Source: Pseudomonas sp. FP198 (GTDB taxonomy: Bacteria > Pseudomonadota > Gammaproteobacteria > Pseudomonadales > Pseudomonadaceae). From it: a stretch of 64,000 nucleotides of DNA. The notes under the pieces were generated by a model that saw only the letters and a list, made by a program, of their open reading frames with translations, had not been told where the DNA came from and made no database searches. Every line of letters begins with the position of its first letter. Positions within the stretch are counted from its first letter, which is position 1. The translations under genes were made by a program, and so were the position numbers. Shown here piece by piece: positions 49,183-58,001 of this stretch. The stretch is from the NCBI RefSeq assembly GCF_030687895.1, contig NZ_CP117452.1, forward strand, positions 1 through 64,000, written 5' to 3'.

Positions 49183-49622
49183 ATGTGTTGCGGCGTATTG
49201 CCTCGCCAAATTCCTTTGTCTACTGATGCCTGACCGTATATCGGAGAGCGCCCATGGCGTTTTTGTGATCAACGCAGGCTCGATGCGCTGTCCTTTCATC
49301 AGCTTCCGGGCAAGCCACGTTGAGTCCGGCTACGCTGAAACGGCCGGTCCACGGCAGTTATACCCGCATAAATGGCGTCTTCGAACCGACTGGGACGCGC
49401 GTTTCATTCGCGTAATCTCATGCCGATTCGGCATAGGGTAGGCGTTTACGGCATTAGACGATCCCCCCTTGCATCGCAATAGTTGCGCCTTTTTTCGCCT
49501 GCCAGTGAGCCGCCGTGGCCGCTCGGGCCAACCTTATACGGGGGCAGAGGACACGAATTGCGATCGTCTACGCTGATCGGTTCAGGTCACTGCCCGAGTC
49601 AAACTGAAGTAAGGGTAATGAT

Positions 49623-50954
49623 ATGAAGAAGGCACGACTAAGCCTCGCCTGGCAGATCCTCATCGGTCTGGTGCTCGGGATTGCAATCGGTGCGCTGCTC
49701 AACCACTTCAGTGCCGAGAAGGCCTGGTGGATCAGCAATGTGCTGCAACCGGCGGGCGATATCTTTATCCGTCTGATCAAGATGATTGTGATACCGATCG
49801 TGATCTCTTCGCTGATTGTCGGTATTGCTGGCGTGGGAGATGCGAAGAAACTCGGGCGAATCGGTTTCAAGACGATCGTCTACTTTGAAATCGTCACCAC
49901 CATTGCCATTGTCGTCGGCCTGTTGCTGGCCAACTTCTTCCAGCCGGGCAATGGCATCGACATGAGCACCCTCGGCACGGTGGATATTTCCAAGTACCAG
50001 GCCACTGCCGCCGAAGTCCAGCATGAACATGCGTTCATCGAGACCATCCTCAACCTGATTCCGTCGAACATCTTCGCGGCGGTTGCCCGCGGCGAGATGC
50101 TGCCGATCATCTTCTTCTCCGTCCTGTTCGGCCTCGGTTTGTCGAGCTTGCAAGCGGATCTGCGCGACCCGTTGGTAAAGATGTTCCAGGGCGTGTCGGA
50201 GAGCATGTTCAAGGTCACTCACATGATCATGAATTACGCCCCGATCGGTGTGTTCGCGCTGATCGCGGTGACGGTCGCCAACTTCGGTTTCGCCTCCCTG
50301 CTGCCATTGGCGAAACTGGTGATCCTGGTTTACGTCGCCATCGCCTTCTTCGCTTTTGTGGTGCTGGGCCTGATCGCGCGCTTGTTCGGCTTTTCGGTGA
50401 TCAAGCTGATGCGCATCTTCAAGGATGAACTGGTGCTGGCTTATTCCACCGCCAGTTCCGAAACCGTGCTGCCGCGGGTGATCGAGAAGATGGAAGCGTA
50501 CGGCGCGCCGAAAGCCATCTGCAGCTTCGTGGTTCCTACCGGTTACTCGTTCAACCTCGATGGCTCGACGCTGTACCAGAGCATCGCGGCGATTTTCATC
50601 GCGCAGTTGTATGGCATCGACCTGTCGATCAGCCAGCAGTTGCTGCTGGTGCTGACCCTGATGGTCACCTCAAAAGGCATCGCCGGCGTGCCGGGCGTTT
50701 CCTTCGTGGTCCTGTTGGCGACACTGGGCAGCGTGGGTATTCCGCTGGAAGGCCTGGCGTTCATTGCCGGTGTCGACCGCATCATGGACATGGCCCGTAC
50801 CGCGCTGAACGTCATCGGCAACGCCTTGGCCGTGCTGGTCATTTCCCGCTGGGAAGGCATGTATGACGATGCCAAGGGCCAGCGTTACTGGAACTCCCTG
50901 CCGCACTGGCGCAGCAAGGAGCCGCTGCCGGCGGGGGAAACTTCCAGCCGTTGA
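49623..50954 (+). CDS. gltP: Glutamate/aspartate:proton symporter GltP
   Basis: This 443-residue inner-membrane transporter of the DAACS family takes up dicarboxylic amino acids. It has the family's repeated helices and the conserved substrate and cation motifs AYSTASSETVLPRVIEKM (serine-rich hairpin), VVPTGYSFNLDGSTLYQS and SKGIAGVPG. The N terminus MKKARLSLAWQILIGLVLG is typical of GltP. AAGGGTAATGAT precedes the ATG. The 460-bp region just upstream has no gene. Confidence 0.93.
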   Translation: MKKARLSLAWQILIGLVLGIAIGALLNHFSAEKAWWISNVLQPAGDIFIRLIKMIVIPIVISSLIVGIAGVGDAKKLGRIGFKTIVYFEIVTTIAIVVGLLLANFFQPGNGIDMSTLGTVDISKYQATAAEVQHEHAFIETILNLIPSNIFAAVARGEMLPIIFFSVLFGLGLSSLQADLRDPLVKMFQGVSESMFKVTHMIMNYAPIGVFALIAVTVANFGFASLLPLAKLVILVYVAIAFFAFVVLGLIARLFGFSVIKLMRIFKDELVLAYSTASSETVLPRVIEKMEAYGAPKAICSFVVPTGYSFNLDGSTLYQSIAAIFIAQLYGIDLSISQQLLLVLTLMVTSKGIAGVPGVSFVVLLATLGSVGIPLEGLAFIAGVDRIMDMARTALNVIGNALAVLVISRWEGMYDDAKGQRYWNSLPHWRSKEPLPAGETSSR

Positions 50955-51015
50955 TTACTGAACATCAAATGTGGGAGTTTGGGCCAGCAGCAACGCGCCT
51001 GAACAACCACGGTCA

Positions 51016-51108
51016 TTGTGGGAGCGAGCTTGCTCGCGATAGCGTCAGTTCAGTCAAAATTAAAGTTGCTTGACACACCGCCATCGCGAGCAAGCTCGCT
51101 CCCACAGG
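51016..51108. repeat. Inverted REP pair (REPIN)
   Basis: TTGTGGGAGCGAGCTTGCTC (51016 on) and its inverse CGAGCAAGCTCGCTCCCACA (ending 51107) are separated by about 38 bp. Confidence 0.9.
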
Positions 51109-51148
51109 ACCTCCTACAGATTTGCGGTTCCTGTGCAGTGCCAACCAG

Positions 51149-51172
51149 ACCCCGGAGAAATCCGGGGTTTGT
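51149..51172 (+). terminator. Hairpin terminator upstream of the nucleoside-recognition gene
   Basis: ACCCCGGA-GAAA-TCCGGGGT is followed by a short T stretch. It probably ends read-through from gltP. Confidence 0.7.
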
Positions 51173-51223
51173 CGTTTCTGCCGGCCCCGCTATCATTCGC
51201 CGCATCTTCCGGGGGACTTACCG

Positions 51224-52453
51224 ATGCTCAATGGCCTGTGGCTTGGCTTCTTTATCGTGGCAGCCGTGTCGGCGCTGGTGCAGTGGCTGGTCGGCGGCAA
51301 CGCCGGCATTTTCGCGGCGATGGTGGAAAGCATTTTTGCCATGGCCAAGCTGTCGGTGGAGGTGATGGTCCTGCTGTTCGGCACTTTGACGCTGTGGCTG
51401 GGCTTCCTGCGCATTGCGGAAAAAGCCGGCATTGTCGATTGGCTGGCCAAAGCCCTCGGCCCGCTGTTCCTGCGCTTGATGCCGGAAGTCCCGGCTGGCC
51501 ATCCGGCCATCGGCCTGATCACCCTCAACTTCGCGGCCAATGGCCTGGGACTGGACAACGCGGCCACCCCGATCGGCCTGAAGGCCATGCGCGCCCTGCA
51601 AGACCTCAACCCCAGCCCGACCATCGCCAGCAACGCGCAGATCCTGTTCCTGGTGCTCAACGCATCGTCACTGACACTGCTGCCGGTAACGATTTTCATG
51701 TACCGCGCCCAGCAAGGCGCGCCGGACCCGACCCTGGTGTTCCTGCCGATCCTGCTCGCCACCAGCGCCTCGACCCTGGTGGGGCTGTTGTCCGTGGCGT
51801 TCATGCAACGGCTGCGCTTGTGGGATCCGGTGGTGCTGGCCTATCTGATCCCGGGTGCGCTGGTGCTGGGTGGTTTCATGGCGTTGCTGGCGACGCTCTC
51901 GGCCACGGCGCTGGCGGGGCTCTCATCGATTCTCGGCAACTTGACGCTGTTTAGCCTGATCATCCTGTTCCTGGTGGTGGGTGCGCTGCGCAAGGTCAAA
52001 GTGTATGAGGCCTTTGTCGAAGGCGCCAAAGAGGGATTCGACGTCGCCAAGACGCTGCTGCCGTATCTGGTGGCGATGCTCTGCGCTGTCGGTGTGCTGC
52101 GGGCTTCGGGGGCGCTGGATTTCGGCCTGGACGGTATCCGCCATCTGGTGCAGTGGGCCGGCCTGGACACGCGTTTCGTCGACGCCTTGCCCACCGCCAT
52201 GGTCAAGCCGTTCTCCGGCAGCGCCGCCCGGGCGATGCTGATTGAAACCATGAAGACCTCCGGGGTGGACAGCTTCCCGGCCCTGGTGGCGGCGACCATC
52301 CAGGGCAGCACCGAAACCACGTTCTACGTGCTGGCGGTGTATTTCGGCGCCGTGGGCATCCAGCGAGCCCGTCACGCGGTGGGTTGCGCCCTGCTGGCCG
52401 AGCTGGCCGGGGTTATAGCGGCTATCGGAGTCTGCTACTGGTTCTTTGGCTGA
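51224..52453 (+). CDS. Nucleoside-recognition domain membrane protein (SpmA-SpmB-like)
   Basis: This protein of about 409 residues has eight or more hydrophobic helices in two halves, each like the nucleoside-recognition/Gate domain found in Bacillus SpmA and SpmB. Recognisable blocks are LITLNFAANGLGLDNAATPIGLKAM and, near the end, ATIQGSTETTFYVLAVYFGAVG. The start MLNGLWLGFFIV at 51224 has GGGGGA upstream. Role and substrate are unknown in pseudomonads. It is convergent with the DUF5924 gene. Confidence 0.85.
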   Translation: MLNGLWLGFFIVAAVSALVQWLVGGNAGIFAAMVESIFAMAKLSVEVMVLLFGTLTLWLGFLRIAEKAGIVDWLAKALGPLFLRLMPEVPAGHPAIGLITLNFAANGLGLDNAATPIGLKAMRALQDLNPSPTIASNAQILFLVLNASSLTLLPVTIFMYRAQQGAPDPTLVFLPILLATSASTLVGLLSVAFMQRLRLWDPVVLAYLIPGALVLGGFMALLATLSATALAGLSSILGNLTLFSLIILFLVVGALRKVKVYEAFVEGAKEGFDVAKTLLPYLVAMLCAVGVLRASGALDFGLDGIRHLVQWAGLDTRFVDALPTAMVKPFSGSAARAMLIETMKTSGVDSFPALVAATIQGSTETTFYVLAVYFGAVGIQRARHAVGCALLAELAGVIAAIGVCYWFFG

Positions 52454-52454
52454 T

Positions 52455-52480
52455 CTGTAGGAGCGGGCCTGCTCGCGATA
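52455..52480 (+). repeat. Degenerate REP element
   Basis: CTGTAGGAGCGGGCCTGCTCGCGATA is a diverged member of the GTGGGAGCGAGC family between two convergent genes. Confidence 0.7.
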
Positions 52481-52497
52481 AGGTCCGCAGGACCTTC
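52481..52497. terminator. Hairpin at the convergent gene ends
   Basis: AAGGTCC-GCA-GGACCTT pairs perfectly and just reaches the DUF5924 stop codon. It could terminate either strand. Confidence 0.55.
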
Positions 52498-53503
52498 AGT
52501 CCTTCACCTCGAACCTCAACACGCCGATCATCTGGCCATTTTCGGTAAGTATCCGCACTTGCCATTTGCCCGTCGGGTTGTCCGGGAAGTTCTGCTTGTG
52601 GGTCCAGGCGCGATAGCCTTCCTTGCGTCCGCCATGGATGTCCAGGGCGATGCGATCCACCTCTTTGCCGTTGAACTGCCAGACGTGGTAGATCCGCTCA
52701 TCGAGCCCGCGCGGTGCGTTGATGGCGGTGTAGGCGTACAGGCCGTTGCCACGGATCTGGGCCGCGCTGACTTCCTTGAGGCTGGCGCCAGGCGTGCGGT
52801 CTTCCAGCTGGGTACTGATTGCCACTTCGGTCATCCAGAGCGTGGCGGGTGGCACCCAGGAGCGCAGCACCCAGCCGGCCGCGCCGATGCCCAGGGTGAT
52901 GCACAGAATAGCCAGGGCGTTGCGCACGGTGCGGATCGGGAAGATCGAGGCCAGGCTCGGGAACGACAAGAGCATGGCGATGCCCAGTGCCAGCTTGAAG
53001 CTCTGGTCAGTGGTCAGGTGCAGGATCACCGGCAGCGCGGTGAGCAGGGCGGCGAACAGCGTCAGCGTGTGCAACGCCAGGAACGCCCAACGCCGGGGGG
53101 CGAGCCATTTGTAGTACAGCGGATCGATGATCGAGACCAGCGCCGACGCCGCGAGCAGGCCGGTAAAGAGCAGTTGGCTGCTGTTCCAGGTTGTCGTGAT
53201 GAAAAAAAACGGCAAGACGAAGAACAGGCTTTCCTGGTGGATCATCTGCGTGGCGTAACGCAGCAGCGGCTGGGGTATCTCCCGTTTGAAGATCCGCGTG
53301 AACAGCCGCGTCAGGCTGTTCTCCAGCATCAGCCAGAGCCAGCTCACCAGCATCATGATGGCGATCCAGGTCGCCAGACCCTGCTGGCGATCCACCAGCA
53401 TGAAACTGCCGACCCCGGAAATAAAACCGCCGAGCGCGATGACCCCCGGATAGCGCTTCATCAGTTCGAGGATGCGCTGGATTAAATGAGTCAGGTTCGG
53501 CAT
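52496..53503 (-). CDS. DUF5924 membrane protein
   Basis: The 335-residue product starts MPNLTHLIQRILELMKRYPG at 53503. About seven hydrophobic helices fill the first 220 residues (GVIALGGFISGVGSFML, WIAIMMLVSWLWLMLEN, and so on). A soluble C-terminal domain of about 110 residues follows (ISTQLEDRTPGASLKEVSAAQ, RIYHVWQFNGKEVDRIALDI), resembling DUF2914. No function is known. A longer frame upstream runs through a REP and is rejected. Confidence 0.8.
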   Translation of the reverse strand: MPNLTHLIQRILELMKRYPGVIALGGFISGVGSFMLVDRQQGLATWIAIMMLVSWLWLMLENSLTRLFTRIFKREIPQPLLRYATQMIHQESLFFVLPFFFITTTWNSSQLLFTGLLAASALVSIIDPLYYKWLAPRRWAFLALHTLTLFAALLTALPVILHLTTDQSFKLALGIAMLLSFPSLASIFPIRTVRNALAILCITLGIGAAGWVLRSWVPPATLWMTEVAISTQLEDRTPGASLKEVSAAQIRGNGLYAYTAINAPRGLDERIYHVWQFNGKEVDRIALDIHGGRKEGYRAWTHKQNFPDNPTGKWQVRILTENGQMIGVLRFEVKD

Positions 53504-53600
53504 CGGCGGTTTCACAGTAAGTCTTGGGGAATATCCCTGACAGAGTATCGCCAGGACGGTGACATGGCGAGGATCGCGACGCATGCCGCGATGATCTTTC

Positions 53601-53626
53601 GTGGCGAGGGAGCTTGCTCCCACAGG
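53601..53626 (+). repeat. Hybrid REP element
   Basis: GTGGCGAGGGAGCTTGCTCC of one REP family is followed by CACAGG, the edge of the other family. Confidence 0.75.
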
Positions 53627-53630
53627 TGTA

Positions 53631-55019
53631 TCAGTCTGGCTGCGGTCGTGCCCTGCGACTCCATCGCCAGCCAATACCCGCCAGCAGCAACACCACCAAC
53701 CCAGCCAAGACCCAAACGAGTTCGTCATCACCCAGCAACGGCTTCTCGATCCGCAGGTAACCCGGGTCCTTGAGCAGTTCGCGCAGGGCCTGGTTGGCCT
53801 GCTCCAGGCTGACAGCCTGCAAGCGGGCGGCCGGGTTGGCGAAGCGGCCATCCTCATAATCGCCTAGGGCGCCCCAGTAATAGTCGGCCAGCGCGCTGTT
53901 GCCTTGCACCGCCCAGGACTGATGGGCGATAGCGGCGCGTTTGATCCGCACGAAGCTCTCGGGGTCCAAGCCGTCCTTGAGCAGCGTGCCGCGCAATTGT
54001 TCCAATACCTGCTCGGCTTTCGGCAGGTCTTCGCGCGCCAGGTCGGCGTTCAGGCTGAGAAAACCGACACCGCCAAAAACTTCCCGCTCCACCCAGGGGC
54101 CGTAGGACAGGCCGTTGGCCAGGCGCAACTGGCGATAAAGTGCCCAGTCCAGATAATCCTTGAGCAGGTCGAAGGTTTCGTCGTGCTGCTGTTCCAGCAC
54201 CGGTTCCGGGAACAACCAATGAAGCTTGGCGCCATCGCCGGCCAGGCCGCGAATCAGGTTGCGTTTGGTGACCGCGCTGTAGCGGATCTGCGGCAGTGGT
54301 TCGTGGACGCTGGGCTCGACCGGTTCGAGTTCGCCGAAACTGCGTTCCAGGTAGGCCGGCAGCAACCGGTCGAGATCGCCGACGACGATCAGCGTCATGT
54401 TGTTGGAGGCATACCAGGCCTTGCGCACCTGCTCGACCCGGGCAAGCGTGAGGTGTCCGACCTCGGCCCGTTCCGCGCACCGCAAGCCCAGTTCCACGGC
54501 CAATTGGTTGCTGGCTTTATGGCCCAGGTCCTGTCGGTCGAGCCAGCGTTGCAGATGCGTGTAGTGACCGCCGTCCTCGCGCTCGACCACCCGTTTGGCC
54601 GCCTCCAGGGCTTTTTCGTCGATGCGGGTGCGGGTCAGCAATGCCAGCAACAGGTCGAGGACCTTGCGCTGATTGCGCGCCGGCGCCTCGATGACAAACG
54701 TCGTATCGGCATTGCTGGTAAAGGCGTTCCACTCGCCGCCCAGGGCCTGCATGCGTTCTTCCAGGCCACCTTCGCCGCTGTCGTCGACCCCGCTGAACAG
54801 AAGATGTTCGAGCAGATGCGGCAGCTCCTTGTCGGCGCAGTTGAAATCGTCCAGGCCCACGCCGACCACCAGCCGAATCGCCACGTGCCCGCGTTCGGTG
54901 CCGGGCTTGAGCAACAATTGCAGGCCGTTGGGCAACGTATAGCCTTCGACCTGGAAGCGATCCTGGGCAATGGCGGGGAGTGAGCCGAACAAAAGCAAGG
55001 CGAGCAGCAGACAACGCAT
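53631..55019 (-). CDS. M16 family zinc metalloprotease (periplasmic, membrane-anchored)
   Basis: This protein of about 462 residues has a signal peptide (MRCLLLALLLFGSLPAIAQ) and the inverted zinc motif HLLEH of pitrilysin/insulinase proteases, with the downstream Glu in RVVERE. A second M16 domain follows, with no zinc site. A C-terminal helix (DDELVWVLAGLVVLLLAGIGW) plus basic tail probably anchors it in the membrane, which is less usual for the family. The start at 55019 has AGGAAG upstream. The natural substrate is unknown. Confidence 0.88.
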   Translation of the reverse strand: MRCLLLALLLFGSLPAIAQDRFQVEGYTLPNGLQLLLKPGTERGHVAIRLVVGVGLDDFNCADKELPHLLEHLLFSGVDDSGEGGLEERMQALGGEWNAFTSNADTTFVIEAPARNQRKVLDLLLALLTRTRIDEKALEAAKRVVEREDGGHYTHLQRWLDRQDLGHKASNQLAVELGLRCAERAEVGHLTLARVEQVRKAWYASNNMTLIVVGDLDRLLPAYLERSFGELEPVEPSVHEPLPQIRYSAVTKRNLIRGLAGDGAKLHWLFPEPVLEQQHDETFDLLKDYLDWALYRQLRLANGLSYGPWVEREVFGGVGFLSLNADLAREDLPKAEQVLEQLRGTLLKDGLDPESFVRIKRAAIAHQSWAVQGNSALADYYWGALGDYEDGRFANPAARLQAVSLEQANQALRELLKDPGYLRIEKPLLGDDELVWVLAGLVVLLLAGIGWRWSRRARPQPD

Positions 55020-55069
55020 AACAGGCTTCCTGGCGGCTGAGTGAATATCCATGGTGCCGGGTCAGCCTT

Positions 55070-55090
55070 CATCGCGAGCTCGCTCCCACT
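55070..55090 (-). repeat. Truncated REP element
   Basis: ATCGCGAGCTCGCTCCCAC lacks the central four bases (CAAG) of the REP core seen elsewhere, leaving a perfect GCGAGCTCGC palindrome. Confidence 0.6.
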
Positions 55091-55162
55091 TCGCGGAGTT
55101 GTCTGGCTGGCGATGGGCTTGAGCCCCGGCCCCTTTTAATGACTGACCAGGACGCCAGTCGT

Positions 55163-56821
55163 TCAAGGCGAATGGGTGATGTCGGAAATTTCATCGGCGG
55201 CCAGGGCGCCGATCTCCGAAGTTTCCAGCACCACATAGGCGCTGCCGCAGAACAGCGAGTTCAGGCGCCGCATGTCAGCGATCAGCTCAAGATGCAGGGA
55301 ACTGGTCTCCAGGCTTTGTACGACCTTGCGCTGCAGACGGCTGACATGGGCGTGGGCCATCCGCCGTTCCTGCGCGCGAAAGCGACGTTTCTCACGCAGC
55401 AACTGCCGTGCGCTTTCCCGATCGGCACTCAGGAACACCGTCAACCCCAGCCGCAGGTTGGCCAGCAGATGGCTGTGCAGCCCCGCCAGTTCTTCCAGGC
55501 CCACATCGGAAAACGACCGGCGTTGCGCGGTCTTCTGCTGCTGGACCTTGCGCAGCATGCGTTCGATGAGATCGCTGGCCAGCTTGAGATTGATCGCCAA
55601 CTCGATGATTTCCGCCCAGCGGCGGCTGTCCTGTTCGCTGAGGTCCTCGCGGGGCATTTGTGCCATATACAGCTTGATCGCGCTGCACAGTGCTTCGACA
55701 TCGTCGCTCATGGCGCGCACTTGCTGGGTGATCGCCGTCTGCTCGCCGCGCAGTACGCCGAGCATGGCTTCGAGCATGTTTTCGATCAGGTCGCCGATGC
55801 GCAAGGTTTCCCGGGCCGCGTTCGCCAGGGCCAGGCTCGGGGTAGCCAGGGCGGTGGAGTCGAGGTGCCGCGGCTTGGCCGTACCGTTGGTGTCCGGGCG
55901 CTCCGGCAGCAGCCAGGCGCAGAGCCGGCCCATCGGCCCGACGCTGGGCAGCAATACCAGGCAACGCACGGTGTTATAGAGCAGGTGAAAGCCGATGACG
56001 GTTTCCTGGTGGCTGAAATCCAGGCTGTCCAGCCAGCCCACCAGCGGATCGAGTACCGGAATGATCAGCAACAGGCCAATCAGCTTGTACAGCAGGCTGC
56101 CGAGCGCAACCTGACGTCCGGCGGCGTTCTGCATGCTGGTGCTGAGAAACGCCAGGATGCCGCTGCCGATGTTGGCGCCGATCACCAGGCCGATAGCCAC
56201 TGGCAAACTGATCACCGCCGCGCCGGCCAGTGTCGCGGTCAGCAGCACGGCGGCGAGGCTGGAGTAGGAAATCATGGCAAACAGCGCGCCGACCAGCGCA
56301 TCGAGCAGGATATCGCCGGTCAGTGAGGCGAAAATCACCTTCACTCCCTGGGCCTGGGTGATGGGCGCAGCGGCTTCGACGATCAGTTGCAGGGCCAGGA
56401 TGATCAGGCCCAGGCCGATGCCGACACGGCCCATTTGCCCGACGCGCGTCTGTTTGCGCGACAGGAAAAAAATCACCCCGAGGAAAATCAGCAACGGTGA
56501 CAGCCACGACAGGTCGAGGGTCAGCACCCGTGCCATCAGCGCGGTGCCGACGTCGGCACCAAGCATGGTCGCCAGGGCGGGCGTCAGCGACATCAGGCCC
56601 TGGCCGACAAAAGAGGTGACGAGCATGGCCGTGGCGTTGCTGCTCTGGACCATGGCGGTGACCATGATCCCGGCGATGAAAGCCAACCAGCGGCGGGACA
56701 TGTTCTGGCTGATGACGTGACGCAGGTTCGAGCCATAGACCCGCAGAATGCCGGTACGGACGATGTGCGTGCCCCAGATCAGCAAGGCCACGGCGGAGAG
56801 CAGATTCAGCAGGGTCAGCAT
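55163..56821 (-). CDS. Na/Pi cotransporter family protein (NptA/YjbB-like)
   Basis: This protein of about 552 residues has two hydrophobic Na/Pi-cotransporter repeats in the first 320 residues (MVQSSNATAMLVTSFVGQG carries the conserved QSS motif; a second repeat has FAMISYSSLAAVLLTATLAG). A cytoplasmic helical PhoU-like domain forms the C-terminal half (ENMLEAMLGVLRGEQTAIT, DLIERMLRKVQQQKTAQR). It probably moves phosphate, as E. coli YjbB exports it. The start MLTLLNLLSAVALLIWG at 56821 is chosen over a start 33 bp upstream. Confidence 0.88.
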   Translation of the reverse strand: MLTLLNLLSAVALLIWGTHIVRTGILRVYGSNLRHVISQNMSRRWLAFIAGIMVTAMVQSSNATAMLVTSFVGQGLMSLTPALATMLGADVGTALMARVLTLDLSWLSPLLIFLGVIFFLSRKQTRVGQMGRVGIGLGLIILALQLIVEAAAPITQAQGVKVIFASLTGDILLDALVGALFAMISYSSLAAVLLTATLAGAAVISLPVAIGLVIGANIGSGILAFLSTSMQNAAGRQVALGSLLYKLIGLLLIIPVLDPLVGWLDSLDFSHQETVIGFHLLYNTVRCLVLLPSVGPMGRLCAWLLPERPDTNGTAKPRHLDSTALATPSLALANAARETLRIGDLIENMLEAMLGVLRGEQTAITQQVRAMSDDVEALCSAIKLYMAQMPREDLSEQDSRRWAEIIELAINLKLASDLIERMLRKVQQQKTAQRRSFSDVGLEELAGLHSHLLANLRLGLTVFLSADRESARQLLREKRRFRAQERRMAHAHVSRLQRKVVQSLETSSLHLELIADMRRLNSLFCGSAYVVLETSEIGALAADEISDITHSP

Positions 56822-56989
56822 GAGAAGCCCCCTGTTAGCGTCCCAAAGGAACAAATTGACGATGCCACATCGTTCTACTGGTACTTAAGCTGTAGTTGGC
56901 GAATGGTTCGGACGCCAGCATTGCATAGCTGAAGATGGCTTTGAAACAAAACTGTCATGAAAATACTTCCTCGAAAACACCCAAACCCC

Positions 56990-57082
56990 CTGTGGGAGCG
57001 AGCTTGCTCGCGATGAGGCCATAACATCCAACATCTTCTTCGGCTGTGAGGCCGCTATCGCGAGCAAGCTCGCTCCCACAGG
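56990..57082. repeat. Inverted REP pair (REPIN)
   Basis: TGTGGGAGCGAGCTTGCTCG at about 56991 and its inverse ending at about 57081 flank some 35 bp. They occupy the spacer between the NptA-like and TerC genes. Confidence 0.9.
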
Positions 57083-57112
57083 TATTGCATCCGGCCGCTT
57101 TCTGCAGGCATG

Positions 57113-57138
57113 AAAAAGGGGCTCCCAAGAGCCCCTTT
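57113..57138 (-). terminator. Terminator of the TerC gene
   Basis: GGGGCTC-CCAA-GAGCCCC is flanked by AAAAA on the plus strand, a T run for minus-strand transcripts. It lies just after the TerC stop. Confidence 0.9.
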
Positions 57139-57156
57139 GTTTACTGCCCTGCGCCT

Positions 57157-57924
57157 TTACTGACCCGGAACATCCTTGCGCAGTTTCACCGGATCCTGCT
57201 GCTTGCGCTTGCGTGCCATCGCGGTACGCATCTTGATGTTGATCGCTTCCACCGCCAGCGAGAACGCCATGGCGAAGTAGACATAGCCTTTAGGCACATG
57301 CACATCGAACGATTCGGCGATCAGTACGGTACCGACCACCAGCAGGAACGACAGCGCCAGCATTTTCAGCGACGGGTGCTTGTCGATGAACGTGCTGATG
57401 GTGCCCGAGGCCAGCATCATCACCAGTACGGCGACGATGATCGCGGCAACCATGACCGGTACATGGGAGACCATGCCGACCGCGGTAATCACCGAGTCCA
57501 GGGAGAACACGATGTCGATGATCGCGATCTGGATGATGGTGTAGATGAAGTTGCCGCCCTTGACCGAAGGCTCGTCGCTGTTTTCCTCTTCGCCTTCCAG
57601 CGCGTGGTACATCTCCTGGGAGCTTTTCCACAACAGGAACAGGCCACCGAAGAACAGGATCAGGTCGCGGCCGGAGATGCCCTGGCCGAACACTTCGAAC
57701 AGATCGGCGGTCAGGCGCATCACCCAGGTGATGGACAGCAGCAACAGGATCCGCGTGATCATTGCCAGCGCCAGGCCGAAGATCCGGGTGCGTGCCTGCA
57801 TGTGCTTGGGCATGCGGCTGACCAGGATCGAGATCATGATGATGTTATCGATACCCAGGACGATTTCCAGGGCGGTCAGGGTAAAGAAGGCAACCCATAT
57901 TTCCGGGTTGGTCAGCCATTCCAT
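57157..57924 (-). CDS. TerC family integral membrane protein
   Basis: This 255-residue protein has seven or so hydrophobic helices and the acidic in-membrane motifs of the TerC family, ALEIVLGIDNIIMISIL near the start and IIDIVFSLDSVITAVGM later. Family members have been tied to tellurite resistance and manganese export; which applies here is not shown. It lies 77 bp downstream of the citrate transporter gene on the same strand. Confidence 0.9.
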   Translation of the reverse strand: MEWLTNPEIWVAFFTLTALEIVLGIDNIIMISILVSRMPKHMQARTRIFGLALAMITRILLLLSITWVMRLTADLFEVFGQGISGRDLILFFGGLFLLWKSSQEMYHALEGEEENSDEPSVKGGNFIYTIIQIAIIDIVFSLDSVITAVGMVSHVPVMVAAIIVAVLVMMLASGTISTFIDKHPSLKMLALSFLLVVGTVLIAESFDVHVPKGYVYFAMAFSLAVEAINIKMRTAMARKRKQQDPVKLRKDVPGQ

Positions 57925-58001
57925 GTGAGTTCCTTTGAGCGAGTGTTAGGCCGCGCCGCGCCTTCGGTTAACCGACAGGGGCGACGCGGCGGGCGTTGCT
58001 T

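Noticed and set aside
49142..49441. 99-codon plus-strand frame between ivy and gltP
   Set aside because: It has no good ribosome-binding site and a peptide without recognisable features, and it overlaps the hairpin-rich region.
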